Positions 17,887 to 27,817 are shown, counted from the first letter of the stretch. The stretch is 64,000 nt of DNA from Pseudoxanthobacter soli DSM 19599 (GCF_900148505.1 NZ_FRXO01000006.1:186001-250000), one strand, 5' to 3'. Numbers and translations: made by a program. The notes: generated by a model from the sequence alone, not told the origin.

Positions 17887-19206
17887 ATGAGCACGAACCT
17901 GTTCCGCTCCGAGGCGCAGGCGCAGCTGCAACGGCCCGAACAGCTCGCGACCGCGCTGCGTCTGGTCAAGCCGGGCTACGCCGCCGTGGTGCTGATGCTG
18001 TGCGCCATCGTGGTGGCGGCGGTGGTCGGGGCGATCTTCATCCGCGTGCCGATCACCGTCTCCGGCACGGGCGTGATCCTGAGCTCCAAGGGCGTGCTGG
18101 AATTTACCGTCGCCTCCGACCACGACGGCCGCATCACCGATGTCCTCGTCGATATCGGCCAGCGCGTCAGCCCTGGGCAGGAGATCGCCCGCATCGTCGA
18201 GCCGGTGCTGGAAACCGACCTCAAGCTCGCCGAAAGCGAACTCGATCTCATCAATCACGAGGAACAGAAGGTCCGCGCGCTGCAGGACCAGACGGCGCGG
18301 CTGTTCACCGACCTCCAGGCCCGGCAGGAGGCCAATGCCCGCGAGACCATCGCGCTGCTCGACAAGCGCCGCGCGCTGCTGGAACAGCTCGCCGAGGGCC
18401 AGGAAACCCTGCGCCGGAGCGGCAACACGACGTTTGACCGCTATCTCCAGGTCCAGGCGGAACTCGCCGAGGTTCTGGAGCGCACCTCCGGCAAGCGGGG
18501 CGACATCCTCGCCATGCTGCTGGCGGAAGGCGAGCGCAAGGCGCAGTACGAGCGCGAACTTCAGGCGCTCGATGCCCGCAAGGCCCAGGCCCAGCGCCAG
18601 GTCGACCGGCTGAAGGACCGCATTCGCAACGAAACCGTGGTGCGCAGCACCCAGTACGGCATCGTCTCGGAACTGAAGGTGTTCCCCGGCGATCTCGTGC
18701 GGTTCGACACGCCGCTCGTCAGCCTGCTGCCAGTGGACGAGAGCTTCTCGACCCTGCGCCCGGGCGCAACCCATCTGGTCGCGGCGGTGCTCGTCCCGGC
18801 CAAGGACGGCAAGAAGGTCCGCGTCGGGATGCAGGCCCTGATCGATCCGACCTCGGTGCGCCGCGATGTGTTCGGTGCGATTGAGGGCACCGTCGTGCGG
18901 GTCCCCGACGTCGCCGCTAGCCCGGAACAGCTTCGTCACATGCTGCGCAACGACGATCTCGTCCGCAAGCTCACCGCCAGCGGACCGCCGTTCCTGGTGA
19001 CGGTGGAGATGGAGCGGGACCCGCGCACGGTGAGCGGCCTGAAATGGACGACCTCAGCCGGCCCGGACACCCAGATCACCGCCGGCACGCTTCTCGACGC
19101 CAAGGTGCTGACGGAGCGCGTCTCGCTGCTCGGTCTCCTCGTCCCCGCCGTCAAGGAAATGCTGCGCGGCCCGTCGCTGGGCGAGGCAGAGAAGGCCTCG
19201 TACTGA
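17887..19206 (+). CDS. HlyD-family membrane fusion protein of the NHLM-type exporter
   Basis: A 439-residue periplasmic adaptor. One transmembrane segment (about residues 30-53) is followed by a lipoyl-like half ('SGTGVILSSKGVLEFTVAS...DGRITDVLVDIGQRVSPGQEI'), a long coiled coil (about 115-245) and the returning lipoyl/beta-barrel part ('STQYGIVSELKVFPGDLVRFDTPLVSL'). This matches the NHLM secretion-protein component. It follows ABC2 after 52 bases and ends the operon. No TolC-like gene is present, so an outer-membrane channel encoded elsewhere would be needed. Confidence 0.88.
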   Translation: MSTNLFRSEAQAQLQRPEQLATALRLVKPGYAAVVLMLCAIVVAAVVGAIFIRVPITVSGTGVILSSKGVLEFTVASDHDGRITDVLVDIGQRVSPGQEIARIVEPVLETDLKLAESELDLINHEEQKVRALQDQTARLFTDLQARQEANARETIALLDKRRALLEQLAEGQETLRRSGNTTFDRYLQVQAELAEVLERTSGKRGDILAMLLAEGERKAQYERELQALDARKAQAQRQVDRLKDRIRNETVVRSTQYGIVSELKVFPGDLVRFDTPLVSLLPVDESFSTLRPGATHLVAAVLVPAKDGKKVRVGMQALIDPTSVRRDVFGAIEGTVVRVPDVAASPEQLRHMLRNDDLVRKLTASGPPFLVTVEMERDPRTVSGLKWTTSAGPDTQITAGTLLDAKVLTERVSLLGLLVPAVKEMLRGPSLGEAEKASY

Positions 19207-19363
19207 CGTCCGGGCGACGCGCGGCGGTGGCCCCCCGCCGGTCCGTGCGGAATCGCAGCCGCCGGCTTGCCGGGTGCGACGGATATGGGGCTCGTCTCGA
19301 TCGCGCGGCCCGAGGCGTCGCAGAACGCCCCTCTCCCAAGACGCCTCTCTCCAGGTCGCACGG

Positions 19364-19394
19364 AAAAACCCGCCCCCACGAAGGGAGGCGGGTT
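19364..19394 (-). terminator. Rho-independent terminator of the autotransporter gene, possibly two-way
   Basis: The stem pairs 19367-19374 with 19387-19394 (perfect 8-base GC-rich arms, 12-base loop). On the minus strand it is followed by a run of five T, giving a classic intrinsic terminator 43 bases after the autotransporter stop. It also lies downstream of the HlyD gene on the plus strand and may serve both convergent operons. Confidence 0.8.
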
Positions 19395-19436
19395 CCGTAG
19401 CGCAGTCAGAAATGGCGCGCCGAGAGGCGCCCGCGA

Positions 19437-22400
19437 TCAGAAGCGGATGGCCATGCGAAGGCTGACTTCCTGGCCGAGATAGTCGTCGGCGATCTGCGCC
19501 TTGTACTCCCCGCGCAGTTCGTACTTGTCGTTGGCCATGAACTGCACGCCCGCGCCGATGTCGAACAGCGTGTCCGGTACATCCGTGGTCGAGGTGAAGT
19601 TCAGGCCGGAATCGCCGCCGTCCGAGAACGTCACGTTCTGGCTGAGGCCGTTGCCGCCGATGAACGTCGCGCCCACCGATGCGTAGGGGCGCAGCCAGCC
19701 ATAGCCCTCGATGTTGACGCGGGCGCCGACTTCGAGCGTCGGCTCGAACGCCACCGTCCACTCCCGCATGTCGCCCGCCCGCAGCACCGCACCGTCGCCG
19801 GCAAGCGTGTAGCCGGGCATATAGGTGTGGATCACGTCGAGATCGGCATAGGGCCGGACATACCAGTTGGCGAACGCGAACTCGTAGGCCGCGCGCAGCC
19901 TGAGGCTCGCCGTCCAGACGTCCGAGGTGTTCAACGCCTGCCACCCGTCGCCGCCGATGAAGAAGGTGCTGCTGGACTCGTAGCTGCCATAGCCCGCGCT
20001 GAGCGCGCCGGCGAGGAGCCACGGCCCCATCTGGTGCTTCAGCGCGACCGAAACGTCACCGCCGCTGCCGTCGATGGAGGTCAGGCCGTCGCTGGTCTTC
20101 ACCCAGTCGGTGTTGTAGGCGGCGGTCGCGCCGAGGAACCAGTCGGGCGAGAATTCCCACTGGCCGCCGACGCGGTAGCTCATCGCGGTCGCGGTGAAGC
20201 CATCGGCATCGCCACCATCGAACTGCGCCACGCGCGATCCGGTGACGCGCGACCACACGCACTGGCTCTCGCCGACCATCGTCGTCGTTCCCTCGAACAC
20301 CGGGCAGCTCATCGAGAACCGGGTGGCGTCGCGGGCGCCGAGCGTCTGGCTGGAGGCGGACTGACCGACATTCTCCGTCCGGCTCATGCTCTCGATCTTC
20401 ATGCGGTATTGCTCAGCCGAGACGACGTTGGCGAGTTCCGCGAAGGTATCCGCCTTGCCGACGTCGCTCGTGTTCCATGCCGTCTGCAGGCTGTTGAGCA
20501 GCGAGCGCTCCGTATCGCTCGGGTTGCTGCCGCTGGCCTTCGCCAGGAACGTGGCGTAGGGCGAGATGGTGACCGTGTTCCCGGACTGGGCCGCGGTCCA
20601 CGAGATCGGGCTCGCCGGGCTCGCACCGGCGCTCGGTGCCTTGTTATTGGCGATCGACGAGGCCGAGATCACTGTGAACGTGCCGGGCAGCAATCCGTCC
20701 ACCGCGTGCGGCTGGATCGCCACGCCGTCGAGCGTCATGGCGGCAGTCTTCAGGACGTCGGCATTCTGGACACCGGGTGCCGCGACGCTGTTGACGTCGA
20801 CCATGAGCACGCCGCCGAGCCAGGTATCGACGGTCTTGACCGTCGCCGTGGCAATGGTGCCGACCCCACCGACATTGAACGTGCCGGCATTGTAGAACCA
20901 GCCAGAGCCGTTGCTGACATTGATCGTCCCGGTGCCGGCGCTGATATAGGTGCCGCCGACCTCGTTGCGGAACTCGTTCCACTCCGTCGTGCCGCCGGTA
21001 GCAAGATTGATGTCGCCGGTGATCGTGCCGAAGTTCGAGACGCTTTCGGAGCCAAACGACGACAGGATCGCCTTGTTCGAGACGGCACTGATGCTGGAGC
21101 CGGCGCCGATCACGATCTTGTTGCTCTCGCTGGGAGCCGTCTTGATCGAACCACCGTCGATCCGTATGGCCGCGCCGTTGCCGGAGCCGCCGACGATGGT
21201 TCCGCTGTAGTCGATGCTGATTCTGCCGCCGCCGTTCATGACGGTGGCTCCTCGGGTCGTGGTAACGATGGCCTGCCCGTCGACACCCTGGACACCGCTC
21301 TGCGCGAAGATGCCGTAGGAATTCGAACCCTTCGCCTGGATCGTGCCTGCGAGATTGATCTCGATCGGCTTGCCGGAACCTGAGACGCCCTGTCGGGCAG
21401 CGATCGTGTTCGCGGACGGAATATCCGCCCCGAACACCATGCCGCCGCCGCCGCCAAGGCTCTGGGCGAAGACGCCGTGCGCCTTTGCACCGGTTGTGGT
21501 GATCGTCACCTTGTTTCGGGTTCCGTTGTCTTGCTTCGAGGAGATCGTGATCTTCCCGCCGGAACCCGCGCTGTTGATTGAAGCGGACAGCATCGCGCCG
21601 AAGGATGCCTGCGTGGGACTGAACGCGCCCACATAGCCGCCGCCGCCGCCGATCGATTGGGCCAGCACGCCGATGGCCCCATCGCCCTTGGTCGATATGG
21701 AACTCGCGTTGCCGAAATTGACCGTGACGGCATCGCCGTCGCCCCTGCTTCCGACGCCGCCGAGGATGCCCCCGAGGTTCGTCTTCAGACTGACACCTGC
21801 GCCACCACCGGCGGAGATCATGCCGCCGCCGCCGCCGATCGATTGGGCGATGATACCGATGGCCCCCATGGAACCGGAGCCTGCGCCTTCGCTCGGGTCG
21901 GTACCGGTGGAGATCGAACTGTTGAGGTTCACCGTCACGATGCCACCGGCGCTCGGGGCACTCGACTTGCCGCCAAGCTCCACGGTCTGCTGCAGAGGCG
22001 TGTTCTGGGTGTTGGCGATGATTTTCGTCGCATTGGCAAATTCCTCATCGATATCCAGACCGTATGATTTGAGGATTTGCTTGCTGCTCTCGTCGAGCTT
22101 CTTCTTTGCCTCGATGATGTTGTCCGGATTATAGACGTCGACGATGGAGACACCGCCGCCGCCACCGATCGACTGGGCGACGATGCCGTGGGATTCATTG
22201 CCCTTGGTCGTGATGGCCGCCGAACTCGAGACGGTTACCGCCTTGCCGTCGCCGGCAATGCCATTCGTACCGCCCGAGATCCATGTGAAATTGAAGGGCT
22301 TTTCAGCCTTGTCGTACGCATTTCCGCTCGCCTGGAAATCAATTCCGGTGGTGGAGATGCCGCCGCCGCCGCCCACGCTCTGGGCGATGATGCCGGACGA

Positions 22401-25400
22401 AGCCTTGCCGATCGTCTCGATGACGCCCGTGCTCGTGACGGTCACGGCACCGCCCGAGCCGCCGCCGCTGCCGGAGCCTCCCGTCGTGCCGCGATAGGTG
22501 AACAGCTTGTCGCTCGCAACCTGCATGACGCCGCCGTTGCCACCACCACCGCCGACCGACTGGGCAAAGATCGCCGCGGCGCTGTTGCCGCCCGTCGAAA
22601 GCTTCATGGCGTTGGTAACGGTCACGCTGCCGCCGTTCCCGCCGGCCCCCCCTTCTCCGCCGACCGCGTGATTGAGGGAGACCGAGACCGGAAACGAGGG
22701 CTTCATGCCCTTGATGCCTTCCCGTGTCGCGCCGCTGACTTTGCTGAGGCCGGGAATCCGGGCCATGATGCTTTCGGCGAAAACGCCGATCTTCGCCTTC
22801 GTGCCGCTGCTCAGATAATAGGCGAGGAGATTCTTGGCGGCGGCCTTACCCAGGGTGCCCGCCTGGCTTGAATCGATCCCGCCGGAAGAGGAGGTCGCAG
22901 CGCCACCGCTGCCGCCACCGCCGCCGATAGACTGCGCGAAGATCGCGTAGGACGCATTCCCGCCGGTGGAGATCTGCTTTTCAGTCGTCTGGCCTGCCTG
23001 CTTCGTGGTGGTAACGGTCACGCTGCCGCCGTTGTTGCCGTTACCGCCGTTGCCGCCGATGGTCAGTGTGCCCGAGACATTTCCGGACCCGTCCGTCTGC
23101 GACAACCCGCCGATACCGCCGCCGCCGCCGACGCTTTGCGCCAGAATGCCGGCGGCTCCGTCGGCCCGGGTGGTGATCGAGCCGCTGTTGTCGACGGTGA
23201 CCGTGCCACCGATATTGCCGACGCCACCGGCTCCACCGACGCCGTTATTGATGGAAAGCGATTTGGTCTGTCCGACGAGATTGACATAGGAGACGGTCGA
23301 GACGGTGCCGCTCAGCAGCGATCCCAGATCGATCGGCCGGGTGTCGCCGCCGTTACCGCCGCCGCCGCCGATGCTGGCGGCAACAATGCCGGTCGAGGCG
23401 AGTTGCTCGGTCGTGATGTCGCCGGTATTCGTGATCTTGACCGTGCCGCCTTCGTTGCCGTCGCCGCCCTTCCCGCCGGTCTTCCACGTCCCCGTGATTG
23501 AAAAGCCCTTCGCCAGAGCGATGAGATCCTTCGCCAGGACCTCGGCATTGCCGCCATTGCCGCCGCCGCCGCCGATGCTGTAGGCCGCGATACCGATCGA
23601 GGCCGTGCCCTTGGTGGTGATGCCGCTGCTGTTCGTGACCTCGACGGTTCCGCCTTTGCCGCCCGAGCCGCCGTTGCCACCGGTGGTGATGTTGAAGTTG
23701 AAATCGAGGTTGCTGGCGAACGGAATGTTCAGCGAAGCGGATCGGGCGGTGCCGCCATCGCCGCCGCCCCCGCCGATGCTCAGGGCATTGATGCCGTGAG
23801 AGAGACTGCCTTCGGTCTTGATCTCCGCGGCATTTGTCACGCTGACTTTGCCGCCGAGATTGCCCGTGCCACCGTTCCCCCCTGTGGACCAGGCGAACGA
23901 CACGCTCGGATACGTCTTCGCGCCGATGGCCGCCGTGAATGCCAGTGCATCGCCACCCGCGCCGCCACCGCCGCCGATGCTCATGGCCGAGATGGCGGAC
24001 GAATTCCGGCCGGTGGTGTTGACGCTGAGTTCGTTGACGACGCTGACCGTACCGCCGGTGCTGCCCTTGCCGCCGGAACCGCCCACGGCACGCGCGATCG
24101 AGACCTGCGGGCCGGCCGAGATGGCCGTGGCATCGCCGCCGACGCCGCCACCGCCGCCGATCGACTGGGCCAGAATGCCGGACGCGAACTGTCCCTTCGT
24201 CGTGATCGAACCCGCCGACTGGGATTTGGCGTTCCTGACGGTGACGTCACCGCCGGTATTGCCGTCGGCGCCCTTGCCCCCAAGTGCGGCACTGAAGATG
24301 AGCCCCACCGCGGTCGCGTCACCGCCGCCACCGCCGCCGCCGCCGATCGACTGGGCCAGAATGCCCGCCGCACGATCCCCCTTGGTCAATATGACGCCGC
24401 TGTTCTCGACCGTGACGGTGCCGCCGGTGCCGCCACGGCCGCCGTCTCCACCCCAGCCGAAGAAGAGAATTCCCGCGTTCCCGCCGGAGCCACCGCTCCC
24501 GGCCGAGGCAATGGCAGACCTGAACGCACCCGTGGCGCTGCCGCCTCCGACGCTCTGAGCGAGGATTCCGACGGATGCCGTTCCGTCGGTTTCGATCGTC
24601 CCACGTTGGGTGGCAGTGACGGAGCCGCCCGAACCGGCATTGCCGCCGTCGCCGCCCACGATGAGTCCACGGCCACCCTTGCCGCCGACCCCGCCGACGG
24701 ATTGAATGATCAGACCGGGCGAACCGGCCTCCTTGGTCTCGATCGTCCCGTCAAGCGTCGCGATCGCCGCGCCGCCGTTGCCACCCGGCGATCCGTCCGA
24801 GCCGTTCACCCACGCGGAACTGTAGCCGCCGGCACCGCCGACGGACTGCACGATCACGCCCGGCGAGGACGCCCGATAGGCGACGAGTTGGACGGCGGAG
24901 CCGACGGTCAGCTTCGCCTCCGCGGCATTGCCTCCGCCCGGAGGTGCCACGCCGAGCGTGTTTGAACTGCTTTCCGTGCCGCCGTTTCCACCGAGGGATT
25001 CCGCGATGACCACGGGCGCGCTGCTGCCATTGGTGGACATCGACGTCTCGCCCTGAAGCGTGACCGACACGTTGCCCGCCTTGCCGCCGGTGGCGCGATC
25101 GAAACTGCCGCCGTTGCCCCCGTCGCCACCGCGCGACTGCGCCCACACCGCCGCGAACTGGCTCATCCACGACGTTATGACAGTGCGGCTTCCCTGCGTC
25201 GTCTCGCTGCCGAACACCAGCTTGACGGTCCCGCCATCTCCCCCCTTGCCGGCGTCGGACAGGCTGTAGCCGCCCTTGCCGCCCTGCGAATAGAGTTGAA
25301 TTACGGCGCCGTTGTCCTTGCCGGTTCCGCTGGCCTGAAGCCAGAGCGCGGTCTTTGCGGGCAGAACCGTGGTCTGGGTGAAACTGACATCGCCGCCACG

Positions 25401-25958
25401 TCCGCCGTTGGCGCCGTTCTGGTATTGCAGGTCGTAGTCCTTCTCTGAATCGAGAGAGGTCTTCGATCCGTCGCCGCCTCGGCCACCGACGGAACCGAGC
25501 ACAACAACGCCACTGGGAGACGCGATCGCACCCCAGAGCTTGTCGTAACCGAGGCTCCTCCACGTCGTTCCGATTAAATCCTGCGTACTCCAGCCTGTAT
25601 TATTGCTGTTGTAGATGTTCTCATACTTGATACTGCGGCCTGGACTTCCATCAAGCGGATAAGCTTTGACGGTGGACTTCGTTTCTCCAAGAACCCAGAT
25701 CGCAAACCAGGACGGAGCTTCAACATCGCCATCGCGGCCGCTCGGGCTGGGCGTGTTGTCCCGGATAACGTATCCCCTTTCTCCGGCGACAGCCTGGACG
25801 CCGGTACCCGCAAGAACGGCCAGAAGGCTCGACCCGCCGAGCAGCATGGCGGCGCCCCCACGCCGCATGCGGGACCGGCGCGTGATACGGCCGGCCTCGT
25901 TTTCCGAACGCGCTGCCCCGCCGCCCGCGCGCGGCGACCACTCACTCTTTACGAACAT
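19437..25958 (-). CDS. Giant glycine-rich autotransporter (type Va), 2173 residues
   Basis: A surface protein with an extended signal region (basic first 30 residues, hydrophobic core, possible cleavage near AVAGE at about 58). The passenger of about 1800 residues is built from repeats of the form [ILV][LFIV]AQS[IV]GGGGGxGG. I count 15 near-exact copies and several weaker ones near the ends, spaced about 60-150 residues apart and joined by beta-helix-like segments. The C-terminal 290 residues (about 1880-2173) form an autotransporter beta-barrel ending MAIRF, with the terminal aromatic residue used for BAM insertion. The ATG follows GGGGGT. It is probably an adhesin or matrix protein; no protease or lipase site is seen. 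Confidence 0.9.
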   Translation of the reverse strand: MFVKSEWSPRAGGGAARSENEAGRITRRSRMRRGGAAMLLGGSSLLAVLAGTGVQAVAGERGYVIRDNTPSPSGRDGDVEAPSWFAIWVLGETKSTVKAYPLDGSPGRSIKYENIYNSNNTGWSTQDLIGTTWRSLGYDKLWGAIASPSGVVVLGSVGGRGGDGSKTSLDSEKDYDLQYQNGANGGRGGDVSFTQTTVLPAKTALWLQASGTGKDNGAVIQLYSQGGKGGYSLSDAGKGGDGGTVKLVFGSETTQGSRTVITSWMSQFAAVWAQSRGGDGGNGGSFDRATGGKAGNVSVTLQGETSMSTNGSSAPVVIAESLGGNGGTESSSNTLGVAPPGGGNAAEAKLTVGSAVQLVAYRASSPGVIVQSVGGAGGYSSAWVNGSDGSPGGNGGAAIATLDGTIETKEAGSPGLIIQSVGGVGGKGGRGLIVGGDGGNAGSGGSVTATQRGTIETDGTASVGILAQSVGGGSATGAFRSAIASAGSGGSGGNAGILFFGWGGDGGRGGTGGTVTVENSGVILTKGDRAAGILAQSIGGGGGGGGDATAVGLIFSAALGGKGADGNTGGDVTVRNAKSQSAGSITTKGQFASGILAQSIGGGGGVGGDATAISAGPQVSIARAVGGSGGKGSTGGTVSVVNELSVNTTGRNSSAISAMSIGGGGGAGGDALAFTAAIGAKTYPSVSFAWSTGGNGGTGNLGGKVSVTNAAEIKTEGSLSHGINALSIGGGGGDGGTARSASLNIPFASNLDFNFNITTGGNGGSGGKGGTVEVTNSSGITTKGTASIGIAAYSIGGGGGNGGNAEVLAKDLIALAKGFSITGTWKTGGKGGDGNEGGTVKITNTGDITTEQLASTGIVAASIGGGGGNGGDTRPIDLGSLLSGTVSTVSYVNLVGQTKSLSINNGVGGAGGVGNIGGTVTVDNSGSITTRADGAAGILAQSVGGGGGIGGLSQTDGSGNVSGTLTIGGNGGNGNNGGSVTVTTTKQAGQTTEKQISTGGNASYAIFAQSIGGGGGSGGAATSSSGGIDSSQAGTLGKAAAKNLLAYYLSSGTKAKIGVFAESIMARIPGLSKVSGATREGIKGMKPSFPVSVSLNHAVGGEGGAGGNGGSVTVTNAMKLSTGGNSAAAIFAQSVGGGGGNGGVMQVASDKLFTYRGTTGGSGSGGGSGGAVTVTSTGVIETIGKASSGIIAQSVGGGGGISTTGIDFQASGNAYDKAEKPFNFTWISGGTNGIAGDGKAVTVSSSAAITTKGNESHGIVAQSIGGGGGVSIVDVYNPDNIIEAKKKLDESSKQILKSYGLDIDEEFANATKIIANTQNTPLQQTVELGGKSSAPSAGGIVTVNLNSSISTGTDPSEGAGSGSMGAIGIIAQSIGGGGGMISAGGGAGVSLKTNLGGILGGVGSRGDGDAVTVNFGNASSISTKGDGAIGVLAQSIGGGGGYVGAFSPTQASFGAMLSASINSAGSGGKITISSKQDNGTRNKVTITTTGAKAHGVFAQSLGGGGGMVFGADIPSANTIAARQGVSGSGKPIEINLAGTIQAKGSNSYGIFAQSGVQGVDGQAIVTTTRGATVMNGGGRISIDYSGTIVGGSGNGAAIRIDGGSIKTAPSESNKIVIGAGSSISAVSNKAILSSFGSESVSNFGTITGDINLATGGTTEWNEFRNEVGGTYISAGTGTINVSNGSGWFYNAGTFNVGGVGTIATATVKTVDTWLGGVLMVDVNSVAAPGVQNADVLKTAAMTLDGVAIQPHAVDGLLPGTFTVISASSIANNKAPSAGASPASPISWTAAQSGNTVTISPYATFLAKASGSNPSDTERSLLNSLQTAWNTSDVGKADTFAELANVVSAEQYRMKIESMSRTENVGQSASSQTLGARDATRFSMSCPVFEGTTTMVGESQCVWSRVTGSRVAQFDGGDADGFTATAMSYRVGGQWEFSPDWFLGATAAYNTDWVKTSDGLTSIDGSGGDVSVALKHQMGPWLLAGALSAGYGSYESSSTFFIGGDGWQALNTSDVWTASLRLRAAYEFAFANWYVRPYADLDVIHTYMPGYTLAGDGAVLRAGDMREWTVAFEPTLEVGARVNIEGYGWLRPYASVGATFIGGNGLSQNVTFSDGGDSGLNFTSTTDVPDTLFDIGAGVQFMANDKYELRGEYKAQIADDYLGQEVSLRMAIRF

Positions 25959-26338
25959 TCTGACCCCCGCATTGCCGGACCTGCACGCCCCCGCGCGCCC
26001 GGCATCAAAGTTCCAGCCTCTGCTCTACAGGACAGGGCTGGCCAGCGACAATGAAATAAAATGAAAGAATCAGTCGTAAAAGATTAAAACTGCGACACGT
26101 CGAATAAAGACATGCCTCCAGGACTCACGAGACAGAGGTCATTTCCATCGGTCGCGAGCCATTCGAACATTGAGCGAAACTTCACGTCCGCGGAGCGCGC
26201 TATAATGCACGAATACACCCCTGGCGAGTATCACAGGACTCCGAGCCACCGGTAGAATGGCGACGGCGTAGCGGCCGGTTCCTGGAAACGAGCCTGGGAT
26301 CGCCGCAAAGGCGAGCCGATGTGGCCGGCTCGGCGGGG
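25959..26338. other. Gap between autotransporter and dhaK, probable autotransporter promoter region
   Basis: No gene is supported. The stretch is GC-rich except for an AT-rich block at about 26047-26115 that probably contains the promoter for the autotransporter, although no clear -35/-10 pair was found. The dhaK operon ends at 26339 and no T-run terminator was recognised after it. Confidence 0.5.
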
Positions 26339-27340
26339 CTACCAGCGCAGGCCGGGGGTTTCCACCGGCGCGGTCCACAGTTCGACCTGCGCGTCGTCCA
26401 GAAGGGCCAGTGTGATCGACATCCCTGCCATGTCGAGCGATGTCACGAAGGTTCCCGTCAGCGACCGCTCCGGCATGATGCCGTTTTCCTCGAAGAACCG
26501 GTGCGCGATGCCCTGCGCGAGATAGAGTTCGATCGGCGGCGTGCCGCCGAAGCCGTTGACGAGAAGCAGCGGCCGCCCTCGGACGCCGAGCGCCATTTCC
26601 GCCCGGATTTCCGCCAGAATGCGCTCGCCCAGCACGCGCACGATCTCGTCGGCGCTGGTGAAACGTGCCCGCTGCAGCCCCGGCTCGCCGTGGATGCCGA
26701 TCCCGATCTCCATCTCGTCCGGACCGAGGGAGAAGGTTTCGCGCGGATTGTTGGGAACCGTCACGCCCCGGAGCGCCACGCCCATCGAGCGGATGCGGCG
26801 GTTGAGGTTTTCACCGAGCGCCCTCAGATCGGCGAGGCCGGCGCCCCGCTCGGCAGCGGCGCCGATGAGCTTCTCGACGATCATGGTTCCCGCCATGCCC
26901 CGCCGGCCACGGCTGCGCACCCCGGCCCCGGTCGCGGCATCGTCCTCGACGACGACCATCTCGATGGCGTGACGGCCGGAGGCCATCTCGGCCGCCATCT
27001 CGAAGTTCATGACGTCGCCGTCGAAGTTCTTCACGATCAGCAGACAGCCGGCGCCGGTATCGGTCTCGTCCATGGCGGCGACGATCTGGTCCGGCGTGGG
27101 CGAGGTGAAGACGTGGCCGGTGCAGGCGGCATCGAGCATTCCGCGCCCGACGAAGCCGGAGTGCATCGGCTCGTGGCCGGCTCCGCCTCCGGCGATCAGC
27201 GCCACCTTGCCCGGCGTCAGATGGCGCCGCCGCACGAATTTGCGATCGCTGCCGAAGGCCACCAGCGCCTCGTGCGCCCGCACGAGCCCGGCGAGGCTTT
27301 CGGCCACGAAGCTTTCGGGCGCATTCATGATCCGCTTCAT
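26339..27340 (-). CDS. dhaK: Dihydroxyacetone kinase subunit DhaK
   Basis: A 333-residue DhaK, the subunit that binds dihydroxyacetone covalently through a histidine. That residue is in 'EIGIGIHGEPGLQ', and the substrate-site motif 'GGGAGHEPMHSGFVGRGML' is near residue 41. In PTS-type kinases DhaK transfers phosphate from DhaL-ADP/ATP to dihydroxyacetone, giving dihydroxyacetone phosphate. I chose the start MKRIMNAPES (27340) by comparison with E. coli DhaK; the ORF opens 13 codons earlier. It is the last gene of the run, separated from DhaL by the phosphorelay genes. A tetrulose such as erythrulose is an alternative substrate for this family. Confidence 0.92.
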   Translation of the reverse strand: MKRIMNAPESFVAESLAGLVRAHEALVAFGSDRKFVRRRHLTPGKVALIAGGGAGHEPMHSGFVGRGMLDAACTGHVFTSPTPDQIVAAMDETDTGAGCLLIVKNFDGDVMNFEMAAEMASGRHAIEMVVVEDDAATGAGVRSRGRRGMAGTMIVEKLIGAAAERGAGLADLRALGENLNRRIRSMGVALRGVTVPNNPRETFSLGPDEMEIGIGIHGEPGLQRARFTSADEIVRVLGERILAEIRAEMALGVRGRPLLLVNGFGGTPPIELYLAQGIAHRFFEENGIMPERSLTGTFVTSLDMAGMSITLALLDDAQVELWTAPVETPGLRW

Positions 27341-27403
27341 CTCACCGGATTCCGGACGGATGAGAAGAAGCAGCGGCATGGCGATGATGTCGGGGCGGAC
27401 ACG

Positions 27404-27814
27404 TCACTCCTCTCCGTTCACCAGGGCGGCCATTTTCTGCACCAGTTCGGCGATGGCGTCGTCAAACCGGCGGTTTTTCTTGTCGTCACCGAAATCCGGC
27501 GCCATCAGCGTCAGCGGACGCAGTTTCTCCCCGCCGCCCGCATCCGGCAACCGTCCGGGATGGGCCGACTGATAGACCACCAGAAAGCGCTCCTGCTCGG
27601 CCGGGCTGAAATGGCAGACGCGGAAGATGGTCGGCAGGTGGCGGGCGGGCAGGGGGGTGTCGTAGGCCGGGCTCGTCACCTGGGTGACGAAGCTGCGGTG
27701 CTTGCCGAGCGCCGTCGCGAGCCTCTGGCGGGTGCCGGACGGGCGGTTGTCGAGGATGTCGGCCAAAAGCGTCTTGTACGCGATCACCGCTTCGTCGATA
27801 GGTTCCCGCGCCAT
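27404..27814 (-). CDS. Unknown protein inside the dihydroxyacetone kinase operon
   Basis: A 136-residue protein of no family I can name. The middle part ('TRQRLATALGKHRSFVTQVT', about residues 28-47) resembles a helix-turn-helix, and the rest is charged and soluble. It starts three bases after the EI-like stop and ends 63 bases before dhaK, so it is co-transcribed with both. Position suggests a regulator or accessory factor for the kinase. No signal peptide or catalytic motif is visible. Confidence 0.7.
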   Translation of the reverse strand: MAREPIDEAVIAYKTLLADILDNRPSGTRQRLATALGKHRSFVTQVTSPAYDTPLPARHLPTIFRVCHFSPAEQERFLVVYQSAHPGRLPDAGGGEKLRPLTLMAPDFGDDKKNRRFDDAIAELVQKMAALVNGEE

Positions 27815-27817
27815 GCA

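Noticed and set aside
9119-19206. Classical lanthipeptide or radical-SAM RiPP cluster
   Set aside because: No modification enzyme and no short precursor peptide was found between 8284 and 19400; only export genes and the large protein are present.
19827-21383. Long plus-strand frames opposite the autotransporter
   Set aside because: They mirror its glycine-rich repeats, have no ribosome sites or domains, and are explained by the repeat composition.
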